A DNA stretch of 64,000 bases, from NCBI RefSeq assembly GCF_014648495.1, contig NZ_BMRF01000011.1:161982-225981 (forward strand), in the 5' to 3' direction. Below, in pieces: positions 57,651-64,000 of this stretch. The position numbers were made by a program, and so were the translations under genes. Source of the stretch: Actinomadura cremea. Lineage in GTDB: Bacteria; Actinomycetota; Actinomycetes; Streptosporangiales; Streptosporangiaceae. Within the stretch, counting starts at the first letter, position 1. Each line of letters begins with the position of its first letter. A model generated the notes under the pieces. It had not been told where the DNA came from and ran no database searches. It was given only the letters and a program-made list of their open reading frames with translations.

Positions 57651-58610
57651 ATGATGCGACATCCACGCGCCGTCGTGACGGGAGGCTCGGGCTTCCTCGG
57701 CTCGCACCTGTGCGAGGCGCTGCTGGCCCGGGGTATCTCCGTGGTGTGCATGGACAACCTGCTGACCGGCACGTCCCGCAACATCGCGCATCTGACCGAG
57801 CGGGGCGACTTCCGCTTCATCAAGCGCGACCTCACCGAGCCGGTGCACGTGCCCGGCGACGTCGGCTACGTGTTCCACCTCGCCTCGGCCGCGTCCCCCG
57901 CCGACTACCTGCGGCTGCCGCTCCAGACCATGGAGGTCGGGAGCCAGGGCACCCGGCACGCGCTGGACCTCGCCGAGAGCAAGGGCGCCCGGTTCGTGCT
58001 GGCGTCCACGTCCGAGGTGTACGGGGACCCCCTCGTGCACCCGCAGCCCGAGTCGTACTGGGGGAACGTCAACCCGGTGGGGCCGCGCAGCGTGTACGAC
58101 GAGGCGAAGCGGTTCGGCGAGGCGCTCACGTCGGCGTTCCGCCACGCCCGCGGCCTGGACACCTCGATCGTGCGGATCTTCAACACCTACGGCCCGCGGA
58201 TGCGGCCCGACGACGGCCGCGCCATCCCGACGTTCCTGCGGCAGGCGCTGACCGGCGAACCGCTCACCGTCACCGGGGACGGCACGCAGACCCGGTCGAT
58301 CTGCCACGTCGACGACACGGTCCGCGGCATCGTCGCGCTGGCCCTGGCCGACCATCCGGGGCCGGTGAACATCGGCAGTCCGTACGAGGTGTCGATGGCC
58401 GAGCTGGCGGAGCTGATCATCGGCCTGACCGGGTCGCCGTCGGCGCTGCGGTTCGTGGACCGGCCGCAGGACGATCCGCGCGTGCGGCGTCCCGACACGA
58501 CGCTCGCCGAGGACGTCCTCGGCTGGCGCCCCCGCGTCGGCGTCGAGGAGGGGCTGCGCACCACGATCGAGTGGTTCGCCCGCGAGCTGCTGGTGGCCCG
58601 TCCCGCGTGA
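57651..58610 (+). CDS. NAD-dependent sugar epimerase/decarboxylase (UDP-glucuronate decarboxylase-like)
   Basis: A 319-residue extended SDR. TGGSGFLGSHLCEALLARG is the NAD loop. FHLASAASPADYLRLPLQTM, LASTSEVYGDPLVHPQPESY, YDEAKRFGEAL (catalytic Tyr and Lys) and RIFNTYGPRMRPDDGR closely follow UDP-xylose synthase (UXS). The expected reaction is UDP-glucuronate to UDP-xylose plus CO2. An activated heptose as substrate cannot be excluded in this setting. ATG 57651 is directly followed by another ATG. It is the last gene of the run and is followed by a strong terminator. Confidence 0.9.
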   Translation: MMRHPRAVVTGGSGFLGSHLCEALLARGISVVCMDNLLTGTSRNIAHLTERGDFRFIKRDLTEPVHVPGDVGYVFHLASAASPADYLRLPLQTMEVGSQGTRHALDLAESKGARFVLASTSEVYGDPLVHPQPESYWGNVNPVGPRSVYDEAKRFGEALTSAFRHARGLDTSIVRIFNTYGPRMRPDDGRAIPTFLRQALTGEPLTVTGDGTQTRSICHVDDTVRGIVALALADHPGPVNIGSPYEVSMAELAELIIGLTGSPSALRFVDRPQDDPRVRRPDTTLAEDVLGWRPRVGVEEGLRTTIEWFARELLVARPA

Positions 58611-58624
58611 CCCGGAGAGACCGG

Positions 58625-58660
58625 ACGGCCGCGGCGGGGATCCCTCCTCGCCGCGGCCGT
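58625..58660. terminator. Terminator hairpin at the end of the heptose operon
   Basis: ACGGCCGCGGCG and CGCCGCGGCCGT form a perfect 12-bp stem with a 12-nt loop, 15 nt after the epimerase stop. The DUF2267 gene ends 17 nt further on from the other side, so the hairpin can serve both. Confidence 0.8.
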
Positions 58661-58676
58661 TCCGTTCGCTCGGTCC

Positions 58677-59078
58677 TCAGCCGGAGTGCCCGGCGGTCAT
58701 CAGGCCCCTGATGTCGGCGGGGAGCGCGTCCCCGACCTTCCGCATGGTGGCTCCCTCCGTGGCCTCGTCGGTGACCTCCAGCACCACCCGCGCCAGGTAG
58801 GCCGCGCGCGGATCGTCGGTGCCGGCGCGGGCGGCGATCCGCTCGACGAAGTCGTGCCGGTCGAACCGCTCACCGCTGCCTCCGCCGCCGTACAGCTCCG
58901 TCCGGCGCAGATGCTCGCCGATCTCATGTGGCAGCTGCGCGGCGAGATTGTCGGCGAGGCCCTCCGGGACCCGCTCGCCGAGCGTCTCCAGGACGGCGCG
59001 CGTCGCCCGCTCCGCTTGGCTCCAGCCGGAGAGGCGGGCGCGGTCCTGCACCTGGCCGATGAACTCCTCGTGCCGCAT
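58677..59078 (-). CDS. DUF2267 protein
   Basis: A 133-residue soluble, mostly helical protein. MRHEEFIGQVQDRARLSGWSQAERATRAVLETLGERV and LAAQLPHEIGEHL are typical of DUF2267, with a second repeat-like half (DRHDFVERIAARAG, AAYLARVVLEVTDEA, ALPADIRGLM). ATG 59078 is preceded by GGAAGGAG. The function is unknown; such proteins often lie near stress genes. It separates the heptose operon from the pyruvyltransferase-like gene and is transcribed toward the operon. Confidence 0.9.
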   Translation of the reverse strand: MRHEEFIGQVQDRARLSGWSQAERATRAVLETLGERVPEGLADNLAAQLPHEIGEHLRRTELYGGGGSGERFDRHDFVERIAARAGTDDPRAAYLARVVLEVTDEATEGATMRKVGDALPADIRGLMTAGHSG

Positions 59079-59150
59079 GGCGTGCGCTCCTTCCTGTCCT
59101 GCCTGCTGTGACATGCCTGAACTGCTAAAACTGCCCGATATGCCGAGCCG

Positions 59151-60071
59151 TTAACGTGCGCCGAGGAGGTCCAGCAGCTCACCGAGCATGCTCCCGGAGG
59201 GCGGCTCCGCGGACGCGCGTCCGGCTCCCTCGGCCGACAGCGCCCAGTCCCACCACCGGTCCAGCTCCGAACGGTCAAGCAGGGGCGGGCCGCCGTCCCC
59301 CGGGACGGTCACGACCGCGGGCCATCCCCAGGCCCGCGCCTGCGCGGCGACCTTCGCGCCGCCGCCCACGGGGTCCACCGCCAGCGCGGGCACGCCGTTC
59401 TTCAGCGCGAGGACGAGGCCGTGCAGCCGCATCGTCACCACCAGGTCGAGCCTCCGGAACACCGACTCCAGCTCCGCCGCCGCGGTGAACAGCCGCCAGT
59501 CGCGCGGGTCGAGGCGCGTGTCCAGGAGCAGCCGCGCGCACGACCGCGCCCCGAGCCACCCGGTCAGCTCGTCCTCCACCGCGCCGTGCCGTCCCCGCTC
59601 GCCGTACTCGCGCTGCCCGGGCGCCAGCACCACGCCGACCACGGGCACGGACCCGGTCGGCGGCAGCGCGGACAGGTCCTGCCGCGGGCCCGCGGCCGGG
59701 GCGTCCCGCGCCAGGACGGCGTCGAACCCGGTGACCGCCGGATCGTCCGGGTCGACGACCGACACGCCGACGGCGACGCGGCGGCACCGCGCGTAGCGGC
59801 GGTGCAGGTCGCGGACCTGCTCGCCGTGCGCGGGCCCGCAGACGAACACGACGTCGCTGTAGTCGCCGGGGTCGGCCCCGTCGAGGTCGAGCCCGCCCGG
59901 TCGGAAGACGGGGCTCCAGGCGAGGTCGCACTCCACCCCGGCGCCGGTCAGCGCCCGCCGGACCGCCTCCATCGCCAGGACGTCGCCCGCGGTGGCCTCG
60001 CCGTGCAGGAAGCTCGGCCAGCCGGTCACCAGGACGCGCGGCACGCTCGGCGGGCGGGGGCGCATCGTCAT
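59151..60071 (-). CDS. Polysaccharide pyruvyl transferase family protein
   Basis: 306 residues. LVTGWPSFLHGEATAGDVLAMEAV at the N terminus and LDLVVTMRLHGLVLALKNGVPALAVDP in the C-terminal half match the CsaB-like pyruvyltransferase fold, in which the MRLH segment lies in the active-site cleft. Such enzymes add ketal pyruvate to surface polysaccharides, which would fit the adjacent glycan locus. ATG 60071 follows GGAGAG. A 21-bp tandem repeat lies 32 nt upstream and may regulate it. Confidence 0.82.
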   Translation of the reverse strand: MTMRPRPPSVPRVLVTGWPSFLHGEATAGDVLAMEAVRRALTGAGVECDLAWSPVFRPGGLDLDGADPGDYSDVVFVCGPAHGEQVRDLHRRYARCRRVAVGVSVVDPDDPAVTGFDAVLARDAPAAGPRQDLSALPPTGSVPVVGVVLAPGQREYGERGRHGAVEDELTGWLGARSCARLLLDTRLDPRDWRLFTAAAELESVFRRLDLVVTMRLHGLVLALKNGVPALAVDPVGGGAKVAAQARAWGWPAVVTVPGDGGPPLLDRSELDRWWDWALSAEGAGRASAEPPSGSMLGELLDLLGAR

Positions 60072-60102
60072 GATCTCTCCAGTGCGGATGGCTCCATGGT
60101 GA

Positions 60103-60144
60103 CGGTTGAGACACCTGCCGGTTCGGTTGAGACACCTGCCGGTT
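60103..60144. repeat. Exact 21-bp tandem direct repeat upstream of the pyruvyltransferase gene
   Basis: CGGTTGAGACACCTGCCGGTT occurs twice in immediate succession (60103-60123 and 60124-60144) with no mismatch. The period of two helical turns and the promoter position suggest a repeated binding site rather than random slippage. It does not match an operator I can name. Confidence 0.85.
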
Positions 60145-60297
60145 TACCGAGTCCGCCGCGCGGGCAGAGTCAGTGAGCGGCCCAGTCGCGACCTCGGAGC
60201 CTCGTGCTCGGAGCCGCGAACCTGGGCCGCACCAGTTCTCCTCCCGTTCCCGCACCGCGCCGGACCATGCGTGCCGCGCCGGGGCGGGCACGCGCGC

Positions 60298-60738
60298 TCA
60301 GGCCGACACGCCCCCCGCGTGCCGGTCCCGCCCCTCGACGTGCCGCTTGAAGCGCTGCAGATCCCCCTTCAACCGCCGTGTGAGCGCCCCCGCCCGGTCA
60401 CCGGCGCGCGCCGCCATCCGCTCGGGATCGAACTCCAGCCGCACCGTGACCCGCGTGGTCGTGTCGTCCAGGCGGCGGAACGTCACGACGCCGGCGTGCA
60501 GCGGGCCGTCCGGGGACGCCCACGCGATGCGCTCCTCGGGAAGCCGCTCCACGACCGTCACGTCGAACTCCCGGACCACGCCCCCGCTCCGCGCCGCCCA
60601 GCGCGTCGTGACGTCGTCGATCCGCCGGACCTCCCGCACCCCCTCCACGAACCGCGGGAAGTTCTCGGACCGCGTCCACCGCCCGTACGCGACGGCCACG
60701 GGGACGGTGACGTTGACCGACTCGGTGATCGTGCCCAC
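60298..60738 (-). CDS. SRPBCC-family (polyketide cyclase/START-like) protein
   Basis: 146 residues. ITESVNVTVPVAVAYGRWTRSENFPRFVEGVREVRRID is the typical beginning of small SRPBCC proteins that bind a hydrophobic ligand; RVTVRLEFDPE is the late beta strand. The last 30 residues are basic. GTG 60738 is preceded by GGAGGAGGG within the end of the tiny upstream gene, so translation is probably coupled. Proteins of this kind are frequent in stress-sigma regulons of actinomycetes. Confidence 0.88.
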   Translation of the reverse strand: MGTITESVNVTVPVAVAYGRWTRSENFPRFVEGVREVRRIDDVTTRWAARSGGVVREFDVTVVERLPEERIAWASPDGPLHAGVVTFRRLDDTTTRVTVRLEFDPERMAARAGDRAGALTRRLKGDLQRFKRHVEGRDRHAGGVSA

Positions 60739-60741
60739 GGC

Positions 60742-60855
60742 TCACCGCCCTCCTCCGCCGTCGCCCCGGTCGGGCGACCACCGCACGTACAGCTCCGGCC
60801 GCGCCTCCAGCAGCTCCGCCAGCCGCTCCAGTTCCGTGACCACCTCAAGCGCCAT
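60742..60855 (-). CDS. Very small protein, DUF6098-like fragment
   Basis: 37 codons. ELERLAELLEARPELYVRWSPDR resembles the N-terminal box of DUF6098 proteins, which are normally about 130 residues. Here the frame ends right after this box, so the gene may be a truncated remnant or a genuine short form. ATG 60855 has GGAGGGG upstream, and the SRPBCC start codon is 3 nt downstream of its stop. It is too short to be confident. Confidence 0.45.
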   Translation of the reverse strand: MALEVVTELERLAELLEARPELYVRWSPDRGDGGGGR

Positions 60856-60884
60856 GGGACCCCTGTTCCCCTCCATTCCGGGAC

Positions 60885-60944
60885 GACTCACACCCTTGTT
60901 CGGCGGAACGCGCCGTCCAGTGTGAGTCCGCAATGGTCGGGTAG
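60885..60944 (+). promoter_or_regulatory. SigF/SigB-type promoter with inverted repeat, before the sigma-factor gene
   Basis: GTGT-N15-GGGTAG (60920-60923 and 60939-60944) resembles the GTTT-N15-GGGTA promoters used by SigF/SigB-family factors, 61 nt before the sigma gene, suggesting autoregulation. The -35 part lies in an exact inverted repeat GACTCACAC (60885-60893) / GTGTGAGTC (60920-60928) that faces the divergent small-protein gene as well. Confidence 0.55.
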
Positions 60945-61004
60945 AGGGGGCGGAGCACTTCATCCCCCCGTTCGCCGCCCCCCTGCGCCGAGGAGGCACG
61001 TTCG

Positions 61005-61970
61005 ATGGCGTCGGCGTCGCCCACCGTCCGTCCCGCCGAGCACTTCAAGGAGAACACCACGGACACCGTGCTCTCGAACCGGTCCCCCGCCCCCCACCAG
61101 GAGATCACCGCACGCGGCGCCCCCTCCGGGCGCCCCGACACCTCCGGGCGCCCAGACGCCGCCGGACGATCCGGCGCGTCCGGGCGGTCCACCGCCTCCG
61201 GGCGGTTCGACGACGGGCAGGCCGAGATCCTGCTCGCGGAGATGAACCGGCTCACCGAGGACGATCCGCGCCGCGAACGGCTGCGCGCCCGCATCGTCGA
61301 CCACCACGCCTCTCTCGTCCGCGGGGTGGCACGCCGGTACGCGAACCGGGGCGAGCCGATGGACGACCTGGTCCAGGTCGCCTACCTGGGCCTCGTGAAG
61401 GCCATCAACCGGTTCGACCCCGAGGTCGGCGACCGGTTCGTCACCTACGCCTACCCCGTGGTCACCGGAGAGGTGAAGCGGCACTTCCGGGACAAGACCT
61501 GGGGACTGCGGGTCTCGCGCCGCATCCAGGAGATGCGGCCGGTGCTCCAGCGCACCGTCCAGGAGTTCACCCGCGAGCACGGCCGCTCCCCCACGACGAG
61601 GGAGATCGCCGCGGTCATGGAGATCAGCGAGGAGGAGGCCGTCGAGGTCCTGGTCGCCTGCGACGCCTACCGCCCGCTGTCGCTGGAGGCCCCGGCGGAC
61701 GGCGGCCAGGGCGGCGAGACCGGCGGCACGGTCGGCGAGTACCTCGGCTCGGACGACCCGGCGCTGGACGCCTTCATCGACGGCCACGCGCTCGGCCCGC
61801 TCATCGACGGGCTGCCCGAGCGGGAGCGCACGATCCTGCTGCTGCGCTTCTTCGGCAACAAGACCCAGACGCAGATCGCCGACCAGATCGGCCTGTCGCA
61901 GATGCACGTGTCGCGGCTGCTGCGCAGCACCCTGGAGACGCTCCGCGCCGGGCTGCTCGCCGAAGAGTGA
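61005..61970 (+). CDS. SigB/SigF/SigG-family RNA polymerase sigma factor
   Basis: A 321-residue alternative sigma factor. The N-terminal 65 residues are low-complexity (repeated SGRPDxSGR-like units). Region 2 (VDHHASLVRGVARRYANRGE, LVQVAYLGLVKAINRFD, FVTYAYPVVTGEVKRHFRD) and region 4 (LPERERTILLLRFFGNKTQT, IADQIGLSQMHVSRLLR) are complete, with a region 3 between. Group-3 factors of this type control general stress or sporulation genes and are normally held by an anti-sigma factor; none is encoded next to it. ATG 61005 has GAGGAGG upstream. Confidence 0.95.
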   Translation: MASASPTVRPAEHFKENTTDTVLSNRSPAPHQEITARGAPSGRPDTSGRPDAAGRSGASGRSTASGRFDDGQAEILLAEMNRLTEDDPRRERLRARIVDHHASLVRGVARRYANRGEPMDDLVQVAYLGLVKAINRFDPEVGDRFVTYAYPVVTGEVKRHFRDKTWGLRVSRRIQEMRPVLQRTVQEFTREHGRSPTTREIAAVMEISEEEAVEVLVACDAYRPLSLEAPADGGQGGETGGTVGEYLGSDDPALDAFIDGHALGPLIDGLPERERTILLLRFFGNKTQTQIADQIGLSQMHVSRLLRSTLETLRAGLLAEE

Positions 61971-61998
61971 GCGACCCGGCGCCCGGGAGGCGGCGCGA

Positions 61999-62841
61999 TC
62001 AGGTCCCGGCGGGCTCGGGCAGGGCGCAGCGCCCGCCCACCACGACGTCGCCCCTCGCGCCGAGGCAGCGCGCGAGCGAGTACGTCTGCTGGCCGTAGGA
62101 AACGCCCGGCCGCACGGTGACCGCGCCGTTCCGGTCGACCTCGCACGGGTTGTTGAGGGTGCAGCGCCCGCCGTCCTCGTTGCCGGTGTTGTTGACGGCG
62201 ACGACCCCGCCGGTCGAGGCGTCGATCACCGGAGAGCCGGACGTCCCCCCGATCGTGCGGCAGCCGGAGGTGTAGCGGATCGAGTCCGTCCAGGTCCATT
62301 CCGCCTCGCGGAGCCGGTGCACCGTTCCGTCGATCCGGCACGCGTACATCTTCCGCCAGTACCCGGACGCGATCCGGATGCCGGTACCGTTCTGCGGCCG
62401 CTCCGTCGCCAGCCGGAGGGCGGGGACGCCGTACCGCCGTTCGATCTCGGCGTAGGTCGACTCCAGCCGGTAGACGGCGACATCGGTGTCGGTCATCGTC
62501 GCGTACTCGAGGTTGCTCGCGCGCAGCGTGCCGAGGTGCCCCCGGCCGGTCCGGTCGAGCAGCGTGAACGTCCGCGTGGAGGGCCGGTCGACGATCACCT
62601 CGCCGGCCGCGGGCGTCCCCGTCCGCAGGCAGTGCCCGTTCGTCAGCACCAGGGCGGGGTCGCCGTCGCGGGACCGCGGGCCGCGCACCAGCGAGCCCGA
62701 GCAGTTGTCCAGCGCCACGATCCCCGTGAAGTCGACCGCGGCGTGCCGGGAGGGCGCGGGTCCCGGCGCGGCCGCGGCGGCGGGCGGCGCGGCGAGCAGG
62801 GCGGTGGAGACGAGGCCGATCACGCCGAGACGTCCGAGCAT
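61999..62841 (-). CDS. Secreted trypsin-like serine protease
   Basis: 280 residues, with a signal peptide (MLGRLGVIGLVSTALLAAPP, cleavage after the Ala-run near residue 25). The catalytic triad is visible: H70 in LTNGHC, an Asp (D118 or D120) in TDTDVAVYRL, and S203 in IGGTSGSPVID. Several paired cysteines suggest disulfides outside the cell. ATG 62841 follows GGAGGG. It is convergent with the sigma factor gene and divergent from the MocA-type gene. The target protein is unknown. Confidence 0.93.
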   Translation of the reverse strand: MLGRLGVIGLVSTALLAAPPAAAAAPGPAPSRHAAVDFTGIVALDNCSGSLVRGPRSRDGDPALVLTNGHCLRTGTPAAGEVIVDRPSTRTFTLLDRTGRGHLGTLRASNLEYATMTDTDVAVYRLESTYAEIERRYGVPALRLATERPQNGTGIRIASGYWRKMYACRIDGTVHRLREAEWTWTDSIRYTSGCRTIGGTSGSPVIDASTGGVVAVNNTGNEDGGRCTLNNPCEVDRNGAVTVRPGVSYGQQTYSLARCLGARGDVVVGGRCALPEPAGT

Positions 62842-62939
62842 GCGATTTCCCTCCGGAGTCGAATCACTACTCTCTGCCACTTGATGTTAAATCGGTTCCG
62901 GCGTCTCGAAAAGGGCCGTCGCACCGTTACGATCAGCCC

Positions 62940-63962
62940 ATGGCGGGATCATCGGTGCGTTGGGGCATTCTCGGGACGGGCGGCATCGCCGCGACCTTCA
63001 CCGAGGACCTGCTCCTCCTCCCCGACCACGAGGTCGTCGCCGTCGGCTCGCGGTCGGCCGGCTCGGCGACGGCGTTCGCCGAGCGGTACGGGATCCCCCG
63101 CGCGCACGCGTCCTACGCCGACCTCGCCGCCGACGACGGCGTCGACGTCGTGTACGTCGCCACCCCGCATCCCATGCACTTCGAGCCCGCCCGGCTGTGC
63201 ATGGAGGCCGGCCGTGCCGTGCTGGTGGAGAAGCCGCTCACCACGTCCGCCGACGACGCCGAGAAGCTCGCGGCCATCGCCCGCGAGCACGGCGTGTTCG
63301 CCATGGAGGGCATGTGGACGCGGTTCAACCCGCTGTCCCGGCGCCTCCGCGAGCTCGTCGCGGACGGCGCCATCGGCGAGGTGACGTCCGTGCGGGCGGA
63401 CTTCTCCGTCGCGGCCGGGTTCGACGCCTCCCACCGGCAGTGGTCCGCCGAGCTCGGCGGCGGCGCGCTGCTCGACCTCGGCTGCTACGTCGTCTCGTTC
63501 ACCTGGCCGCTGCTCGGCCCGCCCGCGACCGTGCAGGTCGCCGCGAGCCCCGCGCCGACCGGCGTGGACGCCAACACCGGCATCATGTTCGGCTACGACT
63601 CCGGCGCCCTCGCGCTGCTGCACTGCGGACTCGTCGGGAACTCCCCGCACACCGCCACCGTGGTCGGGACGAAGGGCCGCGTCGACGTCGCGGCCCCCTT
63701 CTACCGCCCGTCCTCGATGACCGTGGTGCGGACCGGCGCCGCCCCCGAGGAGATCACCGCCGACCTCCCCGGGCACGGGTTCACCTACCAGGCCGAGGAG
63801 GTCGCGCGCTGCCTGCGCGCGGGCCTCACCGAGTCACCGCTGATGCCGCTGGACGAGACCGTCGCCATCCTGCGGACGCTCGACGAGATCGCCGCACGTT
63901 TCACCGAGCAGTTCTCGAACCGTCCACCGGACTCCGCTCAGTCGACGTCGACCCAGCCGTAG
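62940..63962 (+). CDS. Gfo/Idh/MocA-family oxidoreductase
   Basis: 340 residues. WGILGTGGIAATF is the N-terminal Rossmann loop, VVYVATPHPMHFEPARLCMEAGRAVLVEKPLT is the signature with the catalytic Lys in EKP, and GGALLDLGCYVVSF lies in the C-terminal domain. The group includes trans-1,2-dihydrobenzene-1,2-diol and D-xylose dehydrogenases. The sugar substrate is unknown. The last 25 nt overlap the probable glycerol kinase gene that comes in from the right. Confidence 0.93.
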   Translation: MAGSSVRWGILGTGGIAATFTEDLLLLPDHEVVAVGSRSAGSATAFAERYGIPRAHASYADLAADDGVDVVYVATPHPMHFEPARLCMEAGRAVLVEKPLTTSADDAEKLAAIAREHGVFAMEGMWTRFNPLSRRLRELVADGAIGEVTSVRADFSVAAGFDASHRQWSAELGGGALLDLGCYVVSFTWPLLGPPATVQVAASPAPTGVDANTGIMFGYDSGALALLHCGLVGNSPHTATVVGTKGRVDVAAPFYRPSSMTVVRTGAAPEEITADLPGHGFTYQAEEVARCLRAGLTESPLMPLDETVAILRTLDEIAARFTEQFSNRPPDSAQSTSTQP

Positions 63963-64000
63963 GTGCGTTCGACGGCTTTTTTCCAGCCGGCGTAGCCTTC
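63938..64000 (-). CDS. glpK: C-terminal end of a probable glycerol kinase (runs off right edge)
   Basis: Only 20 codons plus the stop are present. The peptide EGYAGWKKAVERTYGWVDVD resembles the usual C terminus of FGGY-type glycerol kinases (a W-x-K-A-V-x-R segment close to the end). The reading is in frame to the right edge with no stop. The gene overlaps the Gfo/Idh/MocA gene end by 25 nt in convergent orientation. The assignment rests on a short match. Confidence 0.5.
   Translation of the reverse strand, partial: EGYAGWKKAVERTYGWVDVD

Noticed and set aside
60103-60144. Start of a CRISPR array
   Set aside because: The two 21-bp repeats are directly adjacent without spacers and there are only two; no cas genes are present.

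Overview
The window is chromosomal DNA from a very GC-rich actinomycete. Codon third positions are almost all G or C, GTG and TTG starts are common, and neighbouring genes often overlap by 4 nt. The block gcvP / MerR / DUF151 nuclease / FtsR-type MerR / FHA (GarA-like) corresponds to M. tuberculosis Rv1832-Rv1827. The adjoining mannose-1-phosphate guanylyltransferase-like and CDP-alcohol phosphotransferase genes are the neighbours usual in streptomycetes. A filamentous actinomycete (Streptosporangiales/Thermomonosporaceae-like) is my best guess, from general impression only. I see no transposase, integrase, CRISPR array, tRNA or rRNA.

Layout. 1-2109: the tail region of a TPR-like gene and a NarL-type two-component pair. 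2186-5330: gcvP behind a tandem glycine riboswitch. 5609-8086: a large membrane protein joining a degenerate kinase-like domain to a UPF0104 (MprF-like flippase) domain. 8083-11069: two MerR regulators, a DUF151 nuclease and a zinc-ribbon FHA protein. 11574-13652: a LysE exporter with a divergent MocR regulator. 13677-18188: sugar nucleotidyltransferase, CDP-alcohol phosphotransferase and an orphan histidine kinase. 18465-21853: gdhA and riboswitch-controlled thiC. 22039-26016: TetR, metallophosphoesterase, DUF1772, NmrA and AraC. 26056-32684: a sugar-PTS region (PfkB kinase, secreted protein, GntR, EIIC, EIIB, EIIA, SIS protein). 32834-45396: EF-hand protein, pgi, thioesterase, MFS, lactonase, succinate-semialdehyde dehydrogenase, giant HEAT-like protein, aldo/keto reductase, PEBP and a small membrane protein.

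45440-60071 is the most distinctive part, a surface-glycan or glycoconjugate locus. It encodes a complete route from sedoheptulose 7-phosphate to a nucleotide-activated heptose: GmhA isomerase, HldE kinase/nucleotidyltransferase, and a GmhB phosphatase fused to a GT2 glycosyltransferase. Alongside are two GT9 (heptosyltransferase-type) enzymes, several other glycosyltransferases, a NodU/CmcH carbamoyltransferase, a UDP-glucuronate-decarboxylase-like enzyme, an SDR and a pyruvyltransferase-like protein. Heptose pathways are classically linked to Gram-negative LPS, so their use in a Gram-positive is the main point of interest.

60298-64000 holds a small stress-type locus (DUF6098-like fragment, SRPBCC protein, SigB/SigF-family sigma factor with a GGGTA-type promoter), a secreted trypsin-like protease, a Gfo/Idh/MocA oxidoreductase and the last codons of a probable glycerol kinase.

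Visible regulation includes glycine and TPP riboswitches, a DasR-like (dre) operator before the PTS GntR gene, a 33-bp-spaced direct repeat between lysE and mocR, a TetR palindrome, a 21-bp tandem repeat before the pyruvyltransferase gene and several strong terminator hairpins.
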